Positions 10,683-22,050 of a stretch of 64,000 nt of DNA are shown here, piece after piece. The stretch spans positions 43,519,001 through 43,583,000 of the forward strand of contig NW_024465885.1 of assembly GCF_017591425.1 (NCBI RefSeq), given 5' to 3'. Position 1 is the first letter of the stretch. Every line of letters begins with the position of its first letter. This DNA is from Ochotona curzoniae. Lineage: Eukaryota; Chordata; Mammalia; Lagomorpha; Ochotonidae. Both the position numbers and the translations under genes were made by a program. The notes under the pieces are model-generated. The model was not told the origin of the DNA, made no database searches, and saw only the letters and a list, made by a program, of their open reading frames with translations.

Positions 10683-11013
10683 AGGGCCGGGCGTGATAGC
10701 CTTGCAGCTAAAGTCTTTACTTTGAACACATCGGGATCCCATATGGGTGCCAGTTCTAATCCTGGCTCTCCCACTTTCCTTCCAGCTCCCTGCTTGTGGC
10801 CTGGGAAAGCAGTAGAGGATGACTCAAAGCTTTGGGACCCTGCACCTGTGTGGGAGACCTAGAAGAAGCTCCTGGCTCCTGGCCTCAGATCAGCTTAGCT
10901 CAAGTTGTTGCCGTCACTTGGGGAGTGAATCATCAGATGGAAGATCTTTCTCTCTGTCTGTCCTCCTCTCTGTATATCTGACTTTGCAATAAAAAAAAAA
11001 ATCTTTAAAAAAG
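10683..11013 (+). mobile_element. CSINE-type SINE, full length
   Basis: The head 'gggccgggcgtgatagccttgcagctaaag', 'gggatcccatatgggtgccagttctaatcc', 'cctgggaaagcagtagagg', 'gtgtgggagacc', 'cacttggggagtgaatcatc' and an 'aataaaaaaaaaaatcttt' tail are all clear. This is one of the less diverged copies. Confidence 0.95.
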
Positions 11014-11094
11014 GATATAAGAATGTTTGTGTCAGTCTTGGAAATATAAATAAAAAAATCACAGAGGAAGAGGAGTTTAGGGCACAGAAAGGTG

Positions 11095-11333
11095 AGGTGC
11101 CACTTGGCATGCTCCCACATCCTCTGTCAAAATATCTGGTTCAGGATCAGATTCACTTCCCCTTCCAACCAAACATCTTCCTGCCGGACACCTTGGGAAG
11201 CAGCAGAGCTGGCTCAAGTACTTGGATCCTTATCACTCCTGCGGCAGAGCCGAATGTAATTCTGGCTCCTGGCTTTGACCTAGTCCAACCTTGCCTCTTA
11301 TGGGCATTTGGGAAGTGAACTAACATTTGGGAG

Positions 11334-11369
<36 letters not shown>

Positions 11370-11400
11370 CTGCCTTTCAAATAAGTAAATTTTAAAAACA
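11095..11400 (+). mobile_element. Old SINE copy with (TG)n
   Basis: Weak forward landmarks are present ('caccttgggaagcagcagagctggctcaagtac', 'catttgggaagtgaac', 'gcctttcaaataagtaaa'). A (TG)n of about 16 units at 11335-11367 sits just before the tail, where such tracts also occur in other copies here. Confidence 0.7.
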
Positions 11401-11747
11401 AATTATACAACCCCAAAGTATCAACATGATGCTGGTTAATGATATTAAGGAGTTTGTATCCTTTTTAGATGTGAGACAATATTGTGGTTGCTTTACAAAA
11501 ATGATAACCTGTTAAATTGCACCCTGGAATGTTCATTTCTGGGCTCACGGAAACATACCTAAGAACAGGGTTGGAGTACAGCTGAAAAAGTTCACCCTAG
11601 ACTGGTATGCATCAAAGCTGGCTGATCACTGCTTCAGAGTTCTTATTACACTCTTCATATCTGTTTGTCTTAATAGCACAGGACCACTCAGATCACCAGC
11701 AAAGAAAGTCTAGAACACCCACGGTTTTATCATTAGAAGACTGTGCA
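11401..11747. other. Unique intergenic sequence
   Basis: No gene or repeat is recognised. Confidence 0.45.
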
Positions 11748-11945
11748 GGGACTGGTGCAATGGCTCAACTGGCTAATCCTCTACCTTCAGGCATTAGCAT
11801 CCCATATGGGTGCCAGCTCACGTCCTAGTAGCTCTACTTCCCATCCAGAAAATTGCTGTGGTCTGGGAAAATAGCGAAGGATGGTCCCAAGTCCTCAGGT
11901 CAACGCACCCGTGTGGACCTGTGAGGTACAGTAGGATAACCAGGA
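11748..11945 (+). mobile_element. CSINE-type SINE, 5' two-thirds
   Basis: It has the head 'cagggactggtgcaatggctcaactggctaa', 'gcatcccatatgggtgcc', 'ctgggaaaatagcgaaggatgg' and 'acccgtgtgg'. It is cut off where the next SINE of the same orientation begins. Confidence 0.8.
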
Positions 11946-12242
11946 TAATCTTTAGCCCTGTGGCGCCGGCATCCCATGAGTGTCATTTGTGTCCCTGCTG
12001 CCTCACTTCTGTTCCCTGCCTGTGGCCTGGGAAAGCAGTAGAGGATGGCCCAAAGCCTTGGGGCCTTGTATCCATGTGGGAGACCTGGAAAAGGCTCCTG
12101 TCTCCTGGCTTCAGATCAGCTCAGCTCTGGCCATTGGGATCATTTGGGGAGTGAACCAGTGGATGGAAGATCTTTCTATCTCTGTGTAACTCCTTTCTGT
12201 AATTATTTTAAATAAAGAATAAATAAATCTTAAAAGAAAAAA
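11946..12242 (+). mobile_element. CSINE-type SINE
   Basis: Forward landmarks are 'ggcatcccatgagtgtc', 'cctgtggcctgggaaagcagtagaggatggccc', 'catgtgggagacctgg', 'catttggggagtgaacc' and 'aataaagaataaataaatc'. It replaces the 3' end of the copy before it, so it probably inserted into it. Confidence 0.9.
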
Positions 12243-12734
12243 AAGATAATTTCTGCTTGCTTGTAGGACTTCTCAGAGCCTTTGGTGGACTTGCTCTGCT
12301 AGGTCAGAATCTCCAAGGCTGGGAGAGCACAAGTAGTGTGCTTGTGCCATTTGCCAGGGCCGAGTCCGTGGACTGTGAGCCCAGGCTTTGCACTCAAGTA
12401 AGGGAACCTTGTCACAGCAAGGCGCTCGACTCCAGAGTGTATCAGACCTGGGGGCTCTTGGCAGAAAAGGATGATTCTCTTCCGGAAGTGGGAGCCTAGG
12501 GCTGGAGTGACACCAAGGAAGCAGAAGCAGAAAGCAGAGGGTCTGCCACCCAGCCTAGGCCAGCAGGCATCCAGGGGGCAAAGGGACCAGCTAGGTTGCA
12601 AGGGAGAGCCAGATTGTCCACCAAGTCAGTCCCTCCTCTTGTTTGAGCTGTTGCGAGTGGGCATCTGCCATAGACAAGAGAAGGAATCGTGAGTCACCCA
12701 AGCACTTCCTCCTGGCCAAGCACATAGCTTTACT
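12243..12734. other. Unique intergenic sequence
   Basis: No gene is recognised. The segment near 12295-12335 ('aggtcagaatctccaaggctggg') resembles the 3' end of old mammalian-wide repeats, but the match is too short to classify. Confidence 0.4.
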
Positions 12735-12985
12735 TTGCTTATTTATTCACTTACTGGTATTTGAGAGGCAGAAAGAGATAGACAGAAGCAGACAAAATCT
12801 CCCATCCACTGGTTTACTCCCCCAATGTCTGCGACAGCAAGGCTGAACCAGGCCAGAGCTAGGGGCCAGGAATTCATGCCCAGGTCTCAGACACAGGAGA
12901 CAGGGAACCAATAACCTCAACCGCCAATTGTGATCGCCTAGGCTGTGCATCTGCAGGAAGCTGGGATTGGAAGAAGATTAATATG
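12735..12985 (-). mobile_element. CSINE-type SINE, diverged
   Basis: Reversed landmarks are 'tttatttatt...ggtatttgagaggcaga', 'aaaatctcccatccactggtttactcc' and 'gagctaggggccaggaattcatgcccaggtctc'. Much of the head is lost or altered. Confidence 0.75.
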
Positions 12986-14379
12986 GGATGCAAGAATCCC
13001 AGAAGATGTCTTTGTCACTGCACCTAACACCTGTTTCGGGGGCTGATCTTTCAATGCATCGTACGTATGTGTGTGTGTACGCACGCTTCAGAATTCCCTA
13101 CCTCCACAATGGCCTGGAACAGAGAACTTGTTTTGCCTACCACGGTGCTTCCAGTATTTGGCTCAGGATAGTAGGTGCTGAACCAGTCTTCCTTAGGTGA
13201 TGGAATGGTCTCCCTATGGGACAACCTCTATTTTGCATACAAGAATGCTGAGGAATGTCCAATAACATTTTAACTGAGGCTGCTGAACCCCAAAGCTGAG
13301 CTCCGAAATCTCACACAACACTGCCTCCTAGCTGTGCTGTTGCAGAGTTAAGGCCTGGGCCCACCGTCATCTCCCTGAGCACAGGGCCAGGCTTACACAG
13401 GCAGCAGTTGGTGATGCCAGTCCAGGCCCAGGTAGGTGGGATCAGGCCCTGGCACCTCGACAAGGTGTCACCTCCACACTCTCAGCCTGCCATGGACACT
13501 GCAAGTTTGTGAATGTGTATCACATCAATGTGCATCTGAGTCCCAGCTCCAGGCCTCACATGGAGCAAGTTTCTTAAGGATTTAATGGAGATGCTCCTGT
13601 TACCCATTTTAAACCCTAGTTCCTTCATTCATGGAAGAATCATTGTTTGACTTCCTGTTGGGTCCTAGACATTATGATTGGAAAATGGGAAAGCAGTGAG
13701 GTGGCCCAGGCACATGTCAAGGTCAAGGCGATGGTGTGCTGGGAAATGCTGAACAACTTGCTCTCTAGGAGAAAGAAGAGTCTCATGGTTTCCTTGGTGT
13801 AGATGCTCCCATCCTGGCCAGTTTCAAGTGCCCCACATGATGTCCCTAGGATGCCCTTTAAGGCAAGGCCAATGACCTCCACTCCCAGCCGGTCTGAGGG
13901 ACCTGTGAGAAGGAAGTGGATGTTTTCTGCAACAGGCACACCAGGGATGCCTCTAAGTCAGGACTAAGCAAGTGCCCAGAACAGCAATGAACCTGTAGGC
14001 TTCCCAGGTAGTTCCGCTCCATCCCAGGCAACACTGGAAAGCCCAGATCCCAATTTAATTCTGGAACATCTCAATTTTATTCTGTGTTGGTAGAATCACT
14101 AGGAGGAATACACTGTTATTATTTCAAGCCATCAACTCCTGGGAGAGTTTGTCACATGGTGGCAGAGAGTTAAAACAGGGACTTCCCCGACCCAGAAGTT
14201 ACATCTGGATTTTGGGCTTGAACGTAAAGGAGGATGCCCCCTGTTGCATGCACCTGTTTATAAGACCACACTGTTTTCAGAAAGAAGAGTTTAAGTTCAT
14301 GATTTTGATGTTACCTCTTAGAAAAAGGTTTTTCCTAGGAGCTCACAAAATCATGCAAACCTGAAAGATTGAGAATTAA
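12986..14379. other. Unique intergenic sequence
   Basis: No SINE is seen. A minus-strand ORF at 13640-13939 (99 residues) has no recognisable domain. The start of this stretch near 13615-13720 loosely resembles old mammalian interspersed repeats. Confidence 0.45.
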
Positions 14380-14900
14380 GGAGTTTCGATCATAGATTCA
14401 TGTTCCTGAAGCCCCTAAGATTAAAGAAATCAAATAACGTTATGATAAATTTCTTCAATTCACCTCCATAATAAATTATGACCAGACCTGTCAACGGGAC
14501 CATCTAGTTATTTAAGCAGAGTTAGCTGGAATGTACAGAGGGCATATGTTTGTAGCACTTGGAAGAAAGACATAATTACCATCTTCGGTTTGCTTGGTTC
14601 CCTGTCCTTCTAATGAGTAGGATCTGTAGAGTCCCGAACTGTGAATGTGACATTTCAATAAGTGATGCAGAGATTCGACAACATTTCCATATTCCTCTTT
14701 TAAAGTCAGAGTGCCTCTGTCTTAATCCCAGCTCCTTGGCATTTATTACTGTTTGTTACACTAACAAGTAAGATTATGAGAATCCTAATGAAGGCTTCCA
14801 GTGAAAAAAACTCTGTGATTAAAATGCCATAATAACAGTTGCATGCATTTATGTGCCTGATTACCATAATCTATTTAGCACAAGTAAACACACAAACAGA
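14380..14900. promoter_or_regulatory. Candidate conserved non-coding element upstream of OLIG2
   Basis: This AT-rich stretch is free of recognisable repeats and has dense homeodomain-type cores. Examples are 'gattaaag' and 'aacgttatgataaat' near 14420-14450, 'taataaattatg' near 14470, and 'gtgattaaaatgccataataac' with 'gattaccataatc' near 14815-14875. An E-box CATATG is at 14543-14548. It is about 14 kb upstream of the OLIG2 start. Regulatory function is an inference from composition and motif density; no cross-species alignment was available. Confidence 0.35.
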
Positions 14901-15984
14901 AGGAGAGAAGCCAGTGCACTGCCACGTGGGCTAAAGGAGAATTTGCAATGCAAGCCAGACAATGTAAATATGTAAATGTCTTTGTGTATTCTTTTCATCT
15001 CGTGCCTTTCTCATCCTCGCTTCCTCCTCACCCCCGTTTGCTAATGAGACAACCAGGATGCCATCCCATGTGGTCCCTGCACTACCAGGCTGGGGTGCAT
15101 TTGGGGACCATCTGCTGGGCCAGCATCCTAAACAGTGCCACCCAGAAAGCGCTGGATGTGTTTGCAGGCACCTTTGACATCGCAGAATAGAAGAAATGCT
15201 ATATCAAAGACTCCAGCCTTTGAAGTGTGTCCTCCCAACACTTAGTTCAGCTGTTACCCCATTAATGCAAGGGCCGGGATGAGCATGGCCATGCTGTGCT
15301 CTGCTCCCCACCCTCCACCTGCCACAAATTCCATATAATCAACAAATAAAAGGCAATCATACCAGGTAGTGGAATGAGTCTTTCTTCTCTACTCCCCACT
15401 GGCTTCATTAATTTTAAGTCTTCATAAAATGTCAGGCAGGGGACAAACTGACATCTTCAGTGTGGAGACAGGCAGGGGTGTGCAAGAAATTTTCTAAAAA
15501 TAGGAGCTCCATACCTTAGCAGAAAGGGGTAACCCATTTAGGAAACCACTTTAGGAAATCCACTGAGCTCCCGAACACCGTGTACTACGAAAATGGCAAA
15601 GGCAGGCGTGGTTTTCACAGAAGGACACAGACAGGGCACTGGTATGTTGGAAAGCACAGGAAAGTTCACACGTGCTGATGCTCCAAAGAGTGTTAGACAC
15701 ATGTAGTCAGCTCCCAGAATCCCTTGGGGGGCTCTGACTCAGGCCCCCAGGGATGCTCCAGTCAATAAATAAAATGATAAATAAATGGAATGAGGTAGTG
15801 GTGGCCGAGAACTCGCCTACATCTTGTGCATGCTTCAAAATCACTTCTAGATTACTTATAACGCCAAATGCAATACAAACGCTATGTAAAGAAAAACAAC
15901 TTTGTGCCCGTCCAGTACAGAAGCAAACTTAAATATATATATTTTTTATTTTTTTGTTTTACATATATATATATTTTTTTCTAG
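14901..15984. other. Unique intergenic sequence, possibly part of the upstream regulatory block
   Basis: No transposon is seen. It includes AT-rich, homeodomain-like words near 15260-15420 ('ccattaatgcaagg', 'ttcattaattttaag'). A TA-rich patch is at 15935-15980. No coding frame is convincing. Confidence 0.4.
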
Positions 15985-16182
15985 AGATCAGCATTGTGGT
16001 GTAACAAGTTGGTCTACCACTTGGGAAGCCAACAGGCCCTAGGGGCACCAATCTGAGTCTCTGCTGCTCCACTTCTGATCCAACTTCTTTTTAGTGCGCT
16101 TGGGAAAGCATCGGGAGATGGTCCAAATCTCTTTCCCTCTTTCCCATTCTCTATCTCTGATCTTCAAATAAATAAAGTAATA
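15985..16182 (+). mobile_element. SINE, internally shortened
   Basis: It holds 'cagcattgtggtgtaacaagttg' (head), 'ctctgctgctccacttctgatccaactt', 'cttgggaaagcatcgggagatgg' and a 'tcttcaaataaataaag' tail. The central part between 'gatggtccaaatct' and the tail is missing. Confidence 0.75.
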
Positions 16183-16389
16183 GAAACAGCTTCAATCCAA
16201 TGTGGATTGAATCAGAGGATAGAGAATCTACAGATACAGGGCTCCACCTTTGCATTTGGTATGAGATGCAGGTTGGTGCTCATGTGTAATATTTTGGTTT
16301 TGAATTTTTCGGCAAAAAATGTTAAAACATACCAAAAAAAAAATCCTGAAATAATTGTACATAAGGAACACTGCAGCCAAACTTAATTG

Positions 16390-16590
16390 AGCTTGCCTAT
16401 GTCCCAGGGCCCATGCAAGTGCTTTCTATATATACTATTAAATGTGACCTTGGTCATGAAACTGAACAGACTGTTACCTGTGAGAAAACTGAGGCACAGG
16501 TGTTAAATCACTTGCTCCAGATAGACTGGTGGTCATTGAATACGCAAGGCAATGACAAGTCTTTCCAGGCCACCTGACTCCAGAGCCAGC
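16390..16590 (+). repeat. MIR-like ancient SINE
   Basis: The segment 'gagaaaactgaggcacagg...aaatcacttgctccagat' is the conserved core of the mammalian-wide interspersed repeat. It is flanked by the usual 'tcatgaaactgaac' and 'cacctgactccagagcc' context. Confidence 0.7.
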
Positions 16591-17762
16591 AACTTATAAA
16601 CTGGAAACTAGCTTAAAATGATGAATGCCCCAGAGGTTAGGGCTTGCCTGCTTCCGTGGAAAGCTCCTACATCCCCCATCACCCCAAGAGAAAGAGCAGG
16701 AATCTTCAGAATGTTCTGGAAAGAGCAGATTTTTTTTTAAGAAGGAAATCAGAGGGATAAAGAAGGAAAAAAGGCAAAAAGGGAAAACTAGCCCGTTGTC
16801 CACACTTAGCTGGGCACTCACCTGCCAGTATGAAGCCAAGAGCCAGATGTAGCCAATGATCGCAGGGCAGGGTTAAAGAGACAGTCTCCTCCCCAATTCG
16901 ACCAATTAGCCTTGGGAGTGTAGCCTGTCTGTACCTATCTTGGGAATTGTTTTTCAACAGTGGGGAGGTAGACAATATTTTGAAATCAACCTAATAAATG
17001 TGAACAGTCGTGACGCATATCATCAACACAATGAGTGATGGAGCCTTGCTGGCAAATGACAACCAGCGCTGACCTCCCCAAAATGGGGGGAGGGACAGGG
17101 AGGTTGGGGTTTTGACCCCCACAGACAGCCCCGCACCCCTGAGCGACCTCATTTTCCCACAGAATGACTGCCATTGGCAAACAGGAGTTGGCTTCTTGCT
17201 ACTGGTTGGCCCAAACCCCCACAGTCCCAGCTAACCACTGTATGTTCCCTCACTGGGTTTCCAACCTAGCAGATGCTCCTCCCACTTCCTCAGGGGGGTC
17301 CTCCAGTCCAGGTGATGAGATGCCTGATCCCCCCACAATCAAGCCACAAAGTGTCAACATGACCCTACACTGCTCCGCACCCATGCCTCCCCGCCCCAGC
17401 TGTCCAGGTGAAATCAGATGGCTGATGTCCCCAGGTCCACATCACTGGTGCTCCTGTCAATGTACCGAAGGCTCCTGAAACCCATCGAATCTGGAAGCAG
17501 TGCGGCATTCAGCAGCCACAGAACATAAAGCACAAGAGGAAAGCAGCACGACTATGGGCAGTCGCTTGGCTACTGTGGGCACAGCTGTTCCTTCAGGAAA
17601 AGGCTACACTGCCAAGTGTGGAGCCCAGTTGAAAAGCTAAGAGAATGTTGGGTATTAAAAGATGGACACATGTCTTCCTAGTGAGAGTGGGAGAAGGCCA
17701 ACTGATCCGGTTCTAAGCTTCATTCTCTGTTTAAGGAAACACTGCAATCTTTCCCTTTACAA
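16591..17762. other. Unique intergenic sequence
   Basis: No gene is recognised. The part near 17320-17430 holds 'caatcaagccacaaagtgtc' and an E-box-rich stretch but no clear structure. Confidence 0.45.
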
Positions 17763-18092
17763 TTAAAAAAAAAATTATTCATTTTGAAAATCAGATCTAT
17801 AGAGTGAACAAGTGAATAAGACAGAGAGAGAGAGAAAGGTCTTCCATCTGCTAGTTCACTACCCAGATGGCTACAAGAGTATTGGGTCAAGCTGAAGCTA
17901 GAAAGCAGGTGCTTTTTCCAGGTCTTCCACATGGCTGGCAGAGGCCCAAACCTTTGGGTCATCCTTTGCTGCTTTTTCCAGGCCTTAAGCAGGGAGCTGT
18001 ATCAGAAGTGGGGCAACTTGGACCTGAACCAGCACCTGTATGGGATGCCGACACCACAAACATTAGCCTGTTACACCCTGGTGCCCATCCTG
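17763..18092 (-). mobile_element. CSINE-type SINE
   Basis: Reversed landmarks are 'attcattttgaaaatcagat', 'gagagagaaaggtcttccatctgctagttcactacc', 'ggtcttccacatggctgg', 'tttttccaggccttaagcagggagctg' and 'cctgtatgggatgcc'. Confidence 0.9.
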
Positions 18093-18535
18093 ACAACTCC
18101 AGGTAAAGGTCAGGACATTTTCTATCTTTGACCCCATATCCAAATGCAGTCACATCTGAGGTACTTTCAGATATGACTTCAACACCCAAACTGGTGGAAG
18201 GATAAAATATAGTTCGACCTTTGACCTAGACCTTATCATCTTGCACCATGACTGCCATGCACATTTTCAGGTGCATATCCCAAACCACCTCACAAGGCCC
18301 CTGTGCTACTGCTGTCATCAGGAAAACATGATGCATAGATTGTCCCTGAGGAATCTGCAGGGCCCTTCTTCCAGCTCCGGGAAGTCGCCTTGGATACAAT
18401 GTTCGACTTCAAGCCTCTTCCCTGCTGTTGCATGTCTCCCTTTTCCTTCCTACTGCTCCCAGGCTAGAGCCCCAGCCTTGGTTTGAGGCCATGCCTTTGG
18501 GATCCACAGGCAACATACAGCACTTGAATGGGAGT
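18093..18535. other. Intergenic sequence with old repeat traces
   Basis: Near 18125-18190, 'ccaaatgcagtcacatctgaggtactttcagatatgacttcaacacc' resembles the 3' end of a common old mammalian dispersed repeat, which is also seen at 50640-51315 and 60815-61120. No gene is recognised. The ORF at 18241-18486 has no family resemblance. Confidence 0.4.
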
Positions 18536-18792
18536 GGACACAGGAGTTTAGTGCTATGACCTCATTGGTTAAGCCACCAATAGCAGTGCCACCATCTCAT
18601 ATGGGTGGGTGCTGGTTCAAGTCCTGGCTACTCCACTCCTAGGTCCATGCTAATGCACCTAGGAAAAGTAGCTGAGGATAGTCCAAGGACCGTACACCCA
18701 CGTGGGAGACCCGGAAGAGGCTCCTGGCTTTAGTCTGGCCCGGCCCTGGATGTTACAGTCATTTGGGAGCGTGACTCAATGAATGGTAGAGT
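18536..18792 (+). mobile_element. CSINE-type SINE
   Basis: Forward landmarks are 'tgctatgacctcattggttaagcc', 'catctcatatgggtggg', 'cacgtgggagacccggaagaggctcctggctt' and 'catttgggagcgtgactc'. The 3' tail has been overtaken by a microsatellite. Confidence 0.85.
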
Positions 18793-18816
18793 TCTCTCTC
18801 TCTCTCTCTCTCTCCC

Positions 18817-18855
<39 letters not shown>

Positions 18856-18890
18856 ATATATACATGTATATATATATTTGTGTATATATA
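18793..18890. repeat. Compound microsatellite (CT)n(CA)n(TA)n
   Basis: A CT run (18793-18815), a CA run (about 18820-18853) and a TA-rich run follow one another. The array grew from the 3' end of the adjacent SINE. Confidence 0.95.
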
Positions 18891-19899
18891 ACAAAATGCC
18901 TTTTTAAAAATAGAGACTTTGAAACACAAACTTTTACTCTACAATCTACATACCAGATTTCTCACATTTCTATCCTAATCCTTCAACTTGGAAGTTTTGG
19001 TTTACATCTCAGCCCAGAGAGTTCGTGGAGACACAGGCCATGGGCTTCTCTGTCCTCATTCATTTTCCAGGTCACCAGACTTTGACAGGGTGGTGGTGCC
19101 TTGCTTTGGCTGAGCCTCTGGACGTGAAGAGAGGACCACCAGGACGTCATCGTCTCCAGCAGGCAGAGATGCAGGTGTAGCCCTCCAGCGAATCAGGGGG
19201 CTGGTCTCTGATCTGTGACACAGATCTCCCCAATATGTGGATCGGGGCTTGGAAGAACTGGGTCAGCAAGCCTATCTCTGGGTCCTGGCCCCTACCTTGC
19301 TTTGGGAAGGGCCATGGGAATCTTACCCACCCTCTGAAGCTCTCCACATTGGCACAGGAGCTCACTTACTATGGGCTTGAATGTATTCTCCAAATGTAGT
19401 GTTAGGGCCCCAAGCACCTGCTCTCTCCCTCTTGATTAACACATTCCTGCCCAGGGTCTCCTGATGATCCACGATGCCTCTAGTACGTGGTTCTCATACT
19501 TGGACTCCAGCTGAGCAGGGGATGAGAAGTGAACGTGCCCTCCCTGAAAGGAGGCTGCTGCTTCTATCCTACTGGCTGCAACTGCGTCACAAGGGAGGCT
19601 GGGAAAAAGAACTCACCTGCTTGGCTGGGGGACCAATTGGGAGTTCTAGATGTACATGGGAAGTAGATCAGATTTGGAGTAACTTCAGCAATCCCACAGC
19701 TTGGGGAGGGCGTCAGGTTAATCACATACATCCCATTCTCAGTGCCTGAGAAGGCTGGTGAGAGCACCCCCAGAAATTCTGTCAGCCATTCTGACAGTCC
19801 AGGCTCCTAACAACTTCTGAGATCACAGGAGCTGTCCACTCTTTTGCTTTCAGGACCCCTGATGCCTGGGATGGTTGATAATATGGGAAGAGTTTGATA
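18891..19899. other. Unique intergenic sequence
   Basis: No gene or transposon is recognised. The ORFs at 19147-19365 (-) and 19474-19749 (+) have no family resemblance. Confidence 0.45.
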
Positions 19900-20450
19900 A
19901 ACATCTGAAATTCACCTGCTTATAACATAAGTACTCCTTAACTTCATCCATTACATAAATATTGCAGAAATATAGATATCCCTTAGGTATCTTTGCTATA
20001 TCATGCATCGACACACTTGGGCTAATCTACCCAATTACTTGGGAAAGTCACTAAGAAAGCTCTGGAAGGACTGGAAATAGTACCATATGCTGGAATCCAC
20101 TGTGCTTGTTGGCTTGGTGTGTTGAAGGGGGAGATGACATGCTATGATTCTGTCCTGCAGAATCACAGCAATCTGTCTAAGCATCTCTGCTGACATCCAC
20201 ATTAGAGATTATATTTTCCCTGGAGTGAAGGAAATTCAAATCAGCTCTTGGCCAGGCAGTCTCTTGGCTCCATTGTAACAGAAATTGGGACAACACCCTT
20301 TACGTGACAATTCGACAACATTTATCAAAATTACAAATGCAGAGATCACGTTAATGAGCAGCACTGGTTATTATGTTTATCCTGTACCAGTGACAAGTTA
20401 CAGTATGGCACTGTTACAATCTGGAAACCTAGAGACTGCCTAAACAGCGT
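19900..20450. promoter_or_regulatory. Candidate conserved non-coding element
   Basis: This repeat-free, AT-rich stretch has several motif-like words: 'tttgataaacatc' (forkhead-like), 'ggaaattcaaatcagc', 'ctccattgtaac' (SOX-like), 'cacgttaatgagc' and 'ggttattatgtttatcc'. It lies about 9 kb upstream of OLIG2. The claim rests on composition only. Confidence 0.3.
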
Positions 20451-20844
20451 TCAAAAGGGAACAAACTAAATGTATGTTGTGATGTCCATATCACAGAAGG
20501 GTGGCATTCATTTGAGGAAGGAAGCTTTCAATATACTGCAAAGAAGCCACAGCCACGATGTGGAGAGCAGCGTGTACTGCATGTCACCATCAGCCCTAGA
20601 AGGCAACCATTATCCATACTCGTGCTTACTGATATTTGTGGAGAACAGCTCAGAAAGCGTAAATAAGGACAGTACCTGAGCGACAGGACCATGTGGCTCA
20701 TGCGAAAGTAGGAAAAAACTAACTTCCCATTGCATGCTTTAAAAATTTTGAACCATGAGAATATACTATAGATTGGAAATAAACACAAATTAACTAGTTA
20801 GCATCATCTAGTGGTACAATATACTCTTTGCCTAAGAATATTTA
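20451..20844. other. Unique intergenic sequence
   Basis: No gene or repeat is recognised. Confidence 0.4.
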
Positions 20845-21165
20845 TCCTGAGAGGCAAGGAGAGACTGGTTCCAATTGGCTGGTTTATTCCCTACAGAGAG
20901 TGAGCTGGGAGAGCAGCCAGGATCGCTCCCCGTGGCTCCTGTATGGGCAGCAGGAACCTTATTCCTGGAGCAGTCGCTGCTGCTTCCTAGGATCTACATT
21001 AGCAAGAACGCTGGGATCAGGGGCCAGAGCATTCTGCTATGGGACTAGTTCAGTTCCGGCCAGTGCGGCCATTTGGGGAGTGAAGCAGCAGATGGAAGAT
21101 CTCTTTCTGTCTCTCATATCTCTGCCTTTAAATTTAATAATTGAATTAATTATAAATAAATATTT
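20845..21165. mobile_element. Chimeric SINE: reversed half joined to a forward half
   Basis: The left part reads as a reversed SINE ('gaggcaaggagagactgg', 'gctggtttattccctac', 'ctgctgcttcctaggatctacattagcaagaacgctgggatc'). From about 21045 the right part reads forward ('ttccggccagtgcggccatttggggagtgaagcagcagatggaagatctc', A/T-rich tail). The join could come from an inversion or from two partial insertions. Confidence 0.55.
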
Positions 21166-21750
21166 TTTACAATGCAGCTAAAAAAAAGTATTGCTGGTTT
21201 TGTAAGTCCGAGAGGGAGAAAAATACACACACCTGTTAGTTTCAGGCATACTGCCCATGGACATGCCATTGGAGAAGTATATTCATCGCAGGAAGCTCCT
21301 AGAAATAAATGCCCCATCCCAAGGGGCCCTGAGTGCTCTAGCTACTCTGTCACAAAGGGAAGAAGGCACAGGGACCATCAGGGTATCCCAGGAGCACCAT
21401 CCCAGACACCATCATAGATGAGGAACATTCCCAGGAGGTGGGTCCTTGTCTATTTCTTGATTGGGCACAGGATTCCCTGATCCTCTGATTTCTGTGTTTT
21501 TGATGTACTGGGGTTAGTGGTTAAGAGAGCCATAGCAACAAAGTGTTTGTTACAGGCGTTGTAATACTGTGCGATTACTTGGGTTGAAGTGACCTTTTAA
21601 CACATATTTGTAAGTGCAAACCTTCTTTCTGGGCTACATAAGGAACTTATGTTGCAACAGTTGCTTCTGGGGACTTCTGGATGGAAGTGGCTTATACCAG
21701 GGAGGCTCCCCATCAGATACCCCATGTACTGTTTCAGCTTTTTTTTCCTT
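21166..21750. other. Unique intergenic sequence
   Basis: No gene is recognised. Near 21520-21560, 'agccatagcaacaaagtg' looks like an RFX half-site next to a SOX-like word, but this is weak. Confidence 0.35.
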
Positions 21751-21751
21751 T

Positions 21752-22050
21752 TTTAAAAAGTATTTATTTAGTTAGTTATCTCTTTATTTATTTAATGAAA
21801 GGCAAAAAGAGAGAAAGAGAATCTTCCAACTGCTGGTTCACTATCCAAATGGCCACAGTAGTCAGGGCTGGACCACTCTGAAGCCAGGAGCTAGAAGCTT
21901 CATCCAGGTTGCCCACATGGGTGGCAGGTACCCAGCCACTTGGGACATCCTCTGCTGCTTTCCCAGACACTTTGGTAGGGGAATAGAATGAAAATGAAGC
22001 CACCAGAACTCAAACCAGCAACCATATAGGATGCTGTTGTCAGGCACCAG
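21752..22050 (-). mobile_element. CSINE-type SINE
   Basis: Reversed landmarks are 'tttaatgaaaggcaaaaagagag', 'atcttccaactgctggttcac', 'aagccaggagctagaagcttcatccagg', 'cctctgctgctttcccagacac' and 'accatataggatgc'. Confidence 0.9.

Noticed and set aside
13640..13939. 99-codon minus-strand ORF looking slightly protein-like
   Set aside because: No family could be named and the region looks like old repeat DNA.
18793..18890. Tandem dinucleotide runs considered as a CRISPR-like or structured array
   Set aside because: They are plain microsatellites grown from a SINE tail; there are no spacers.
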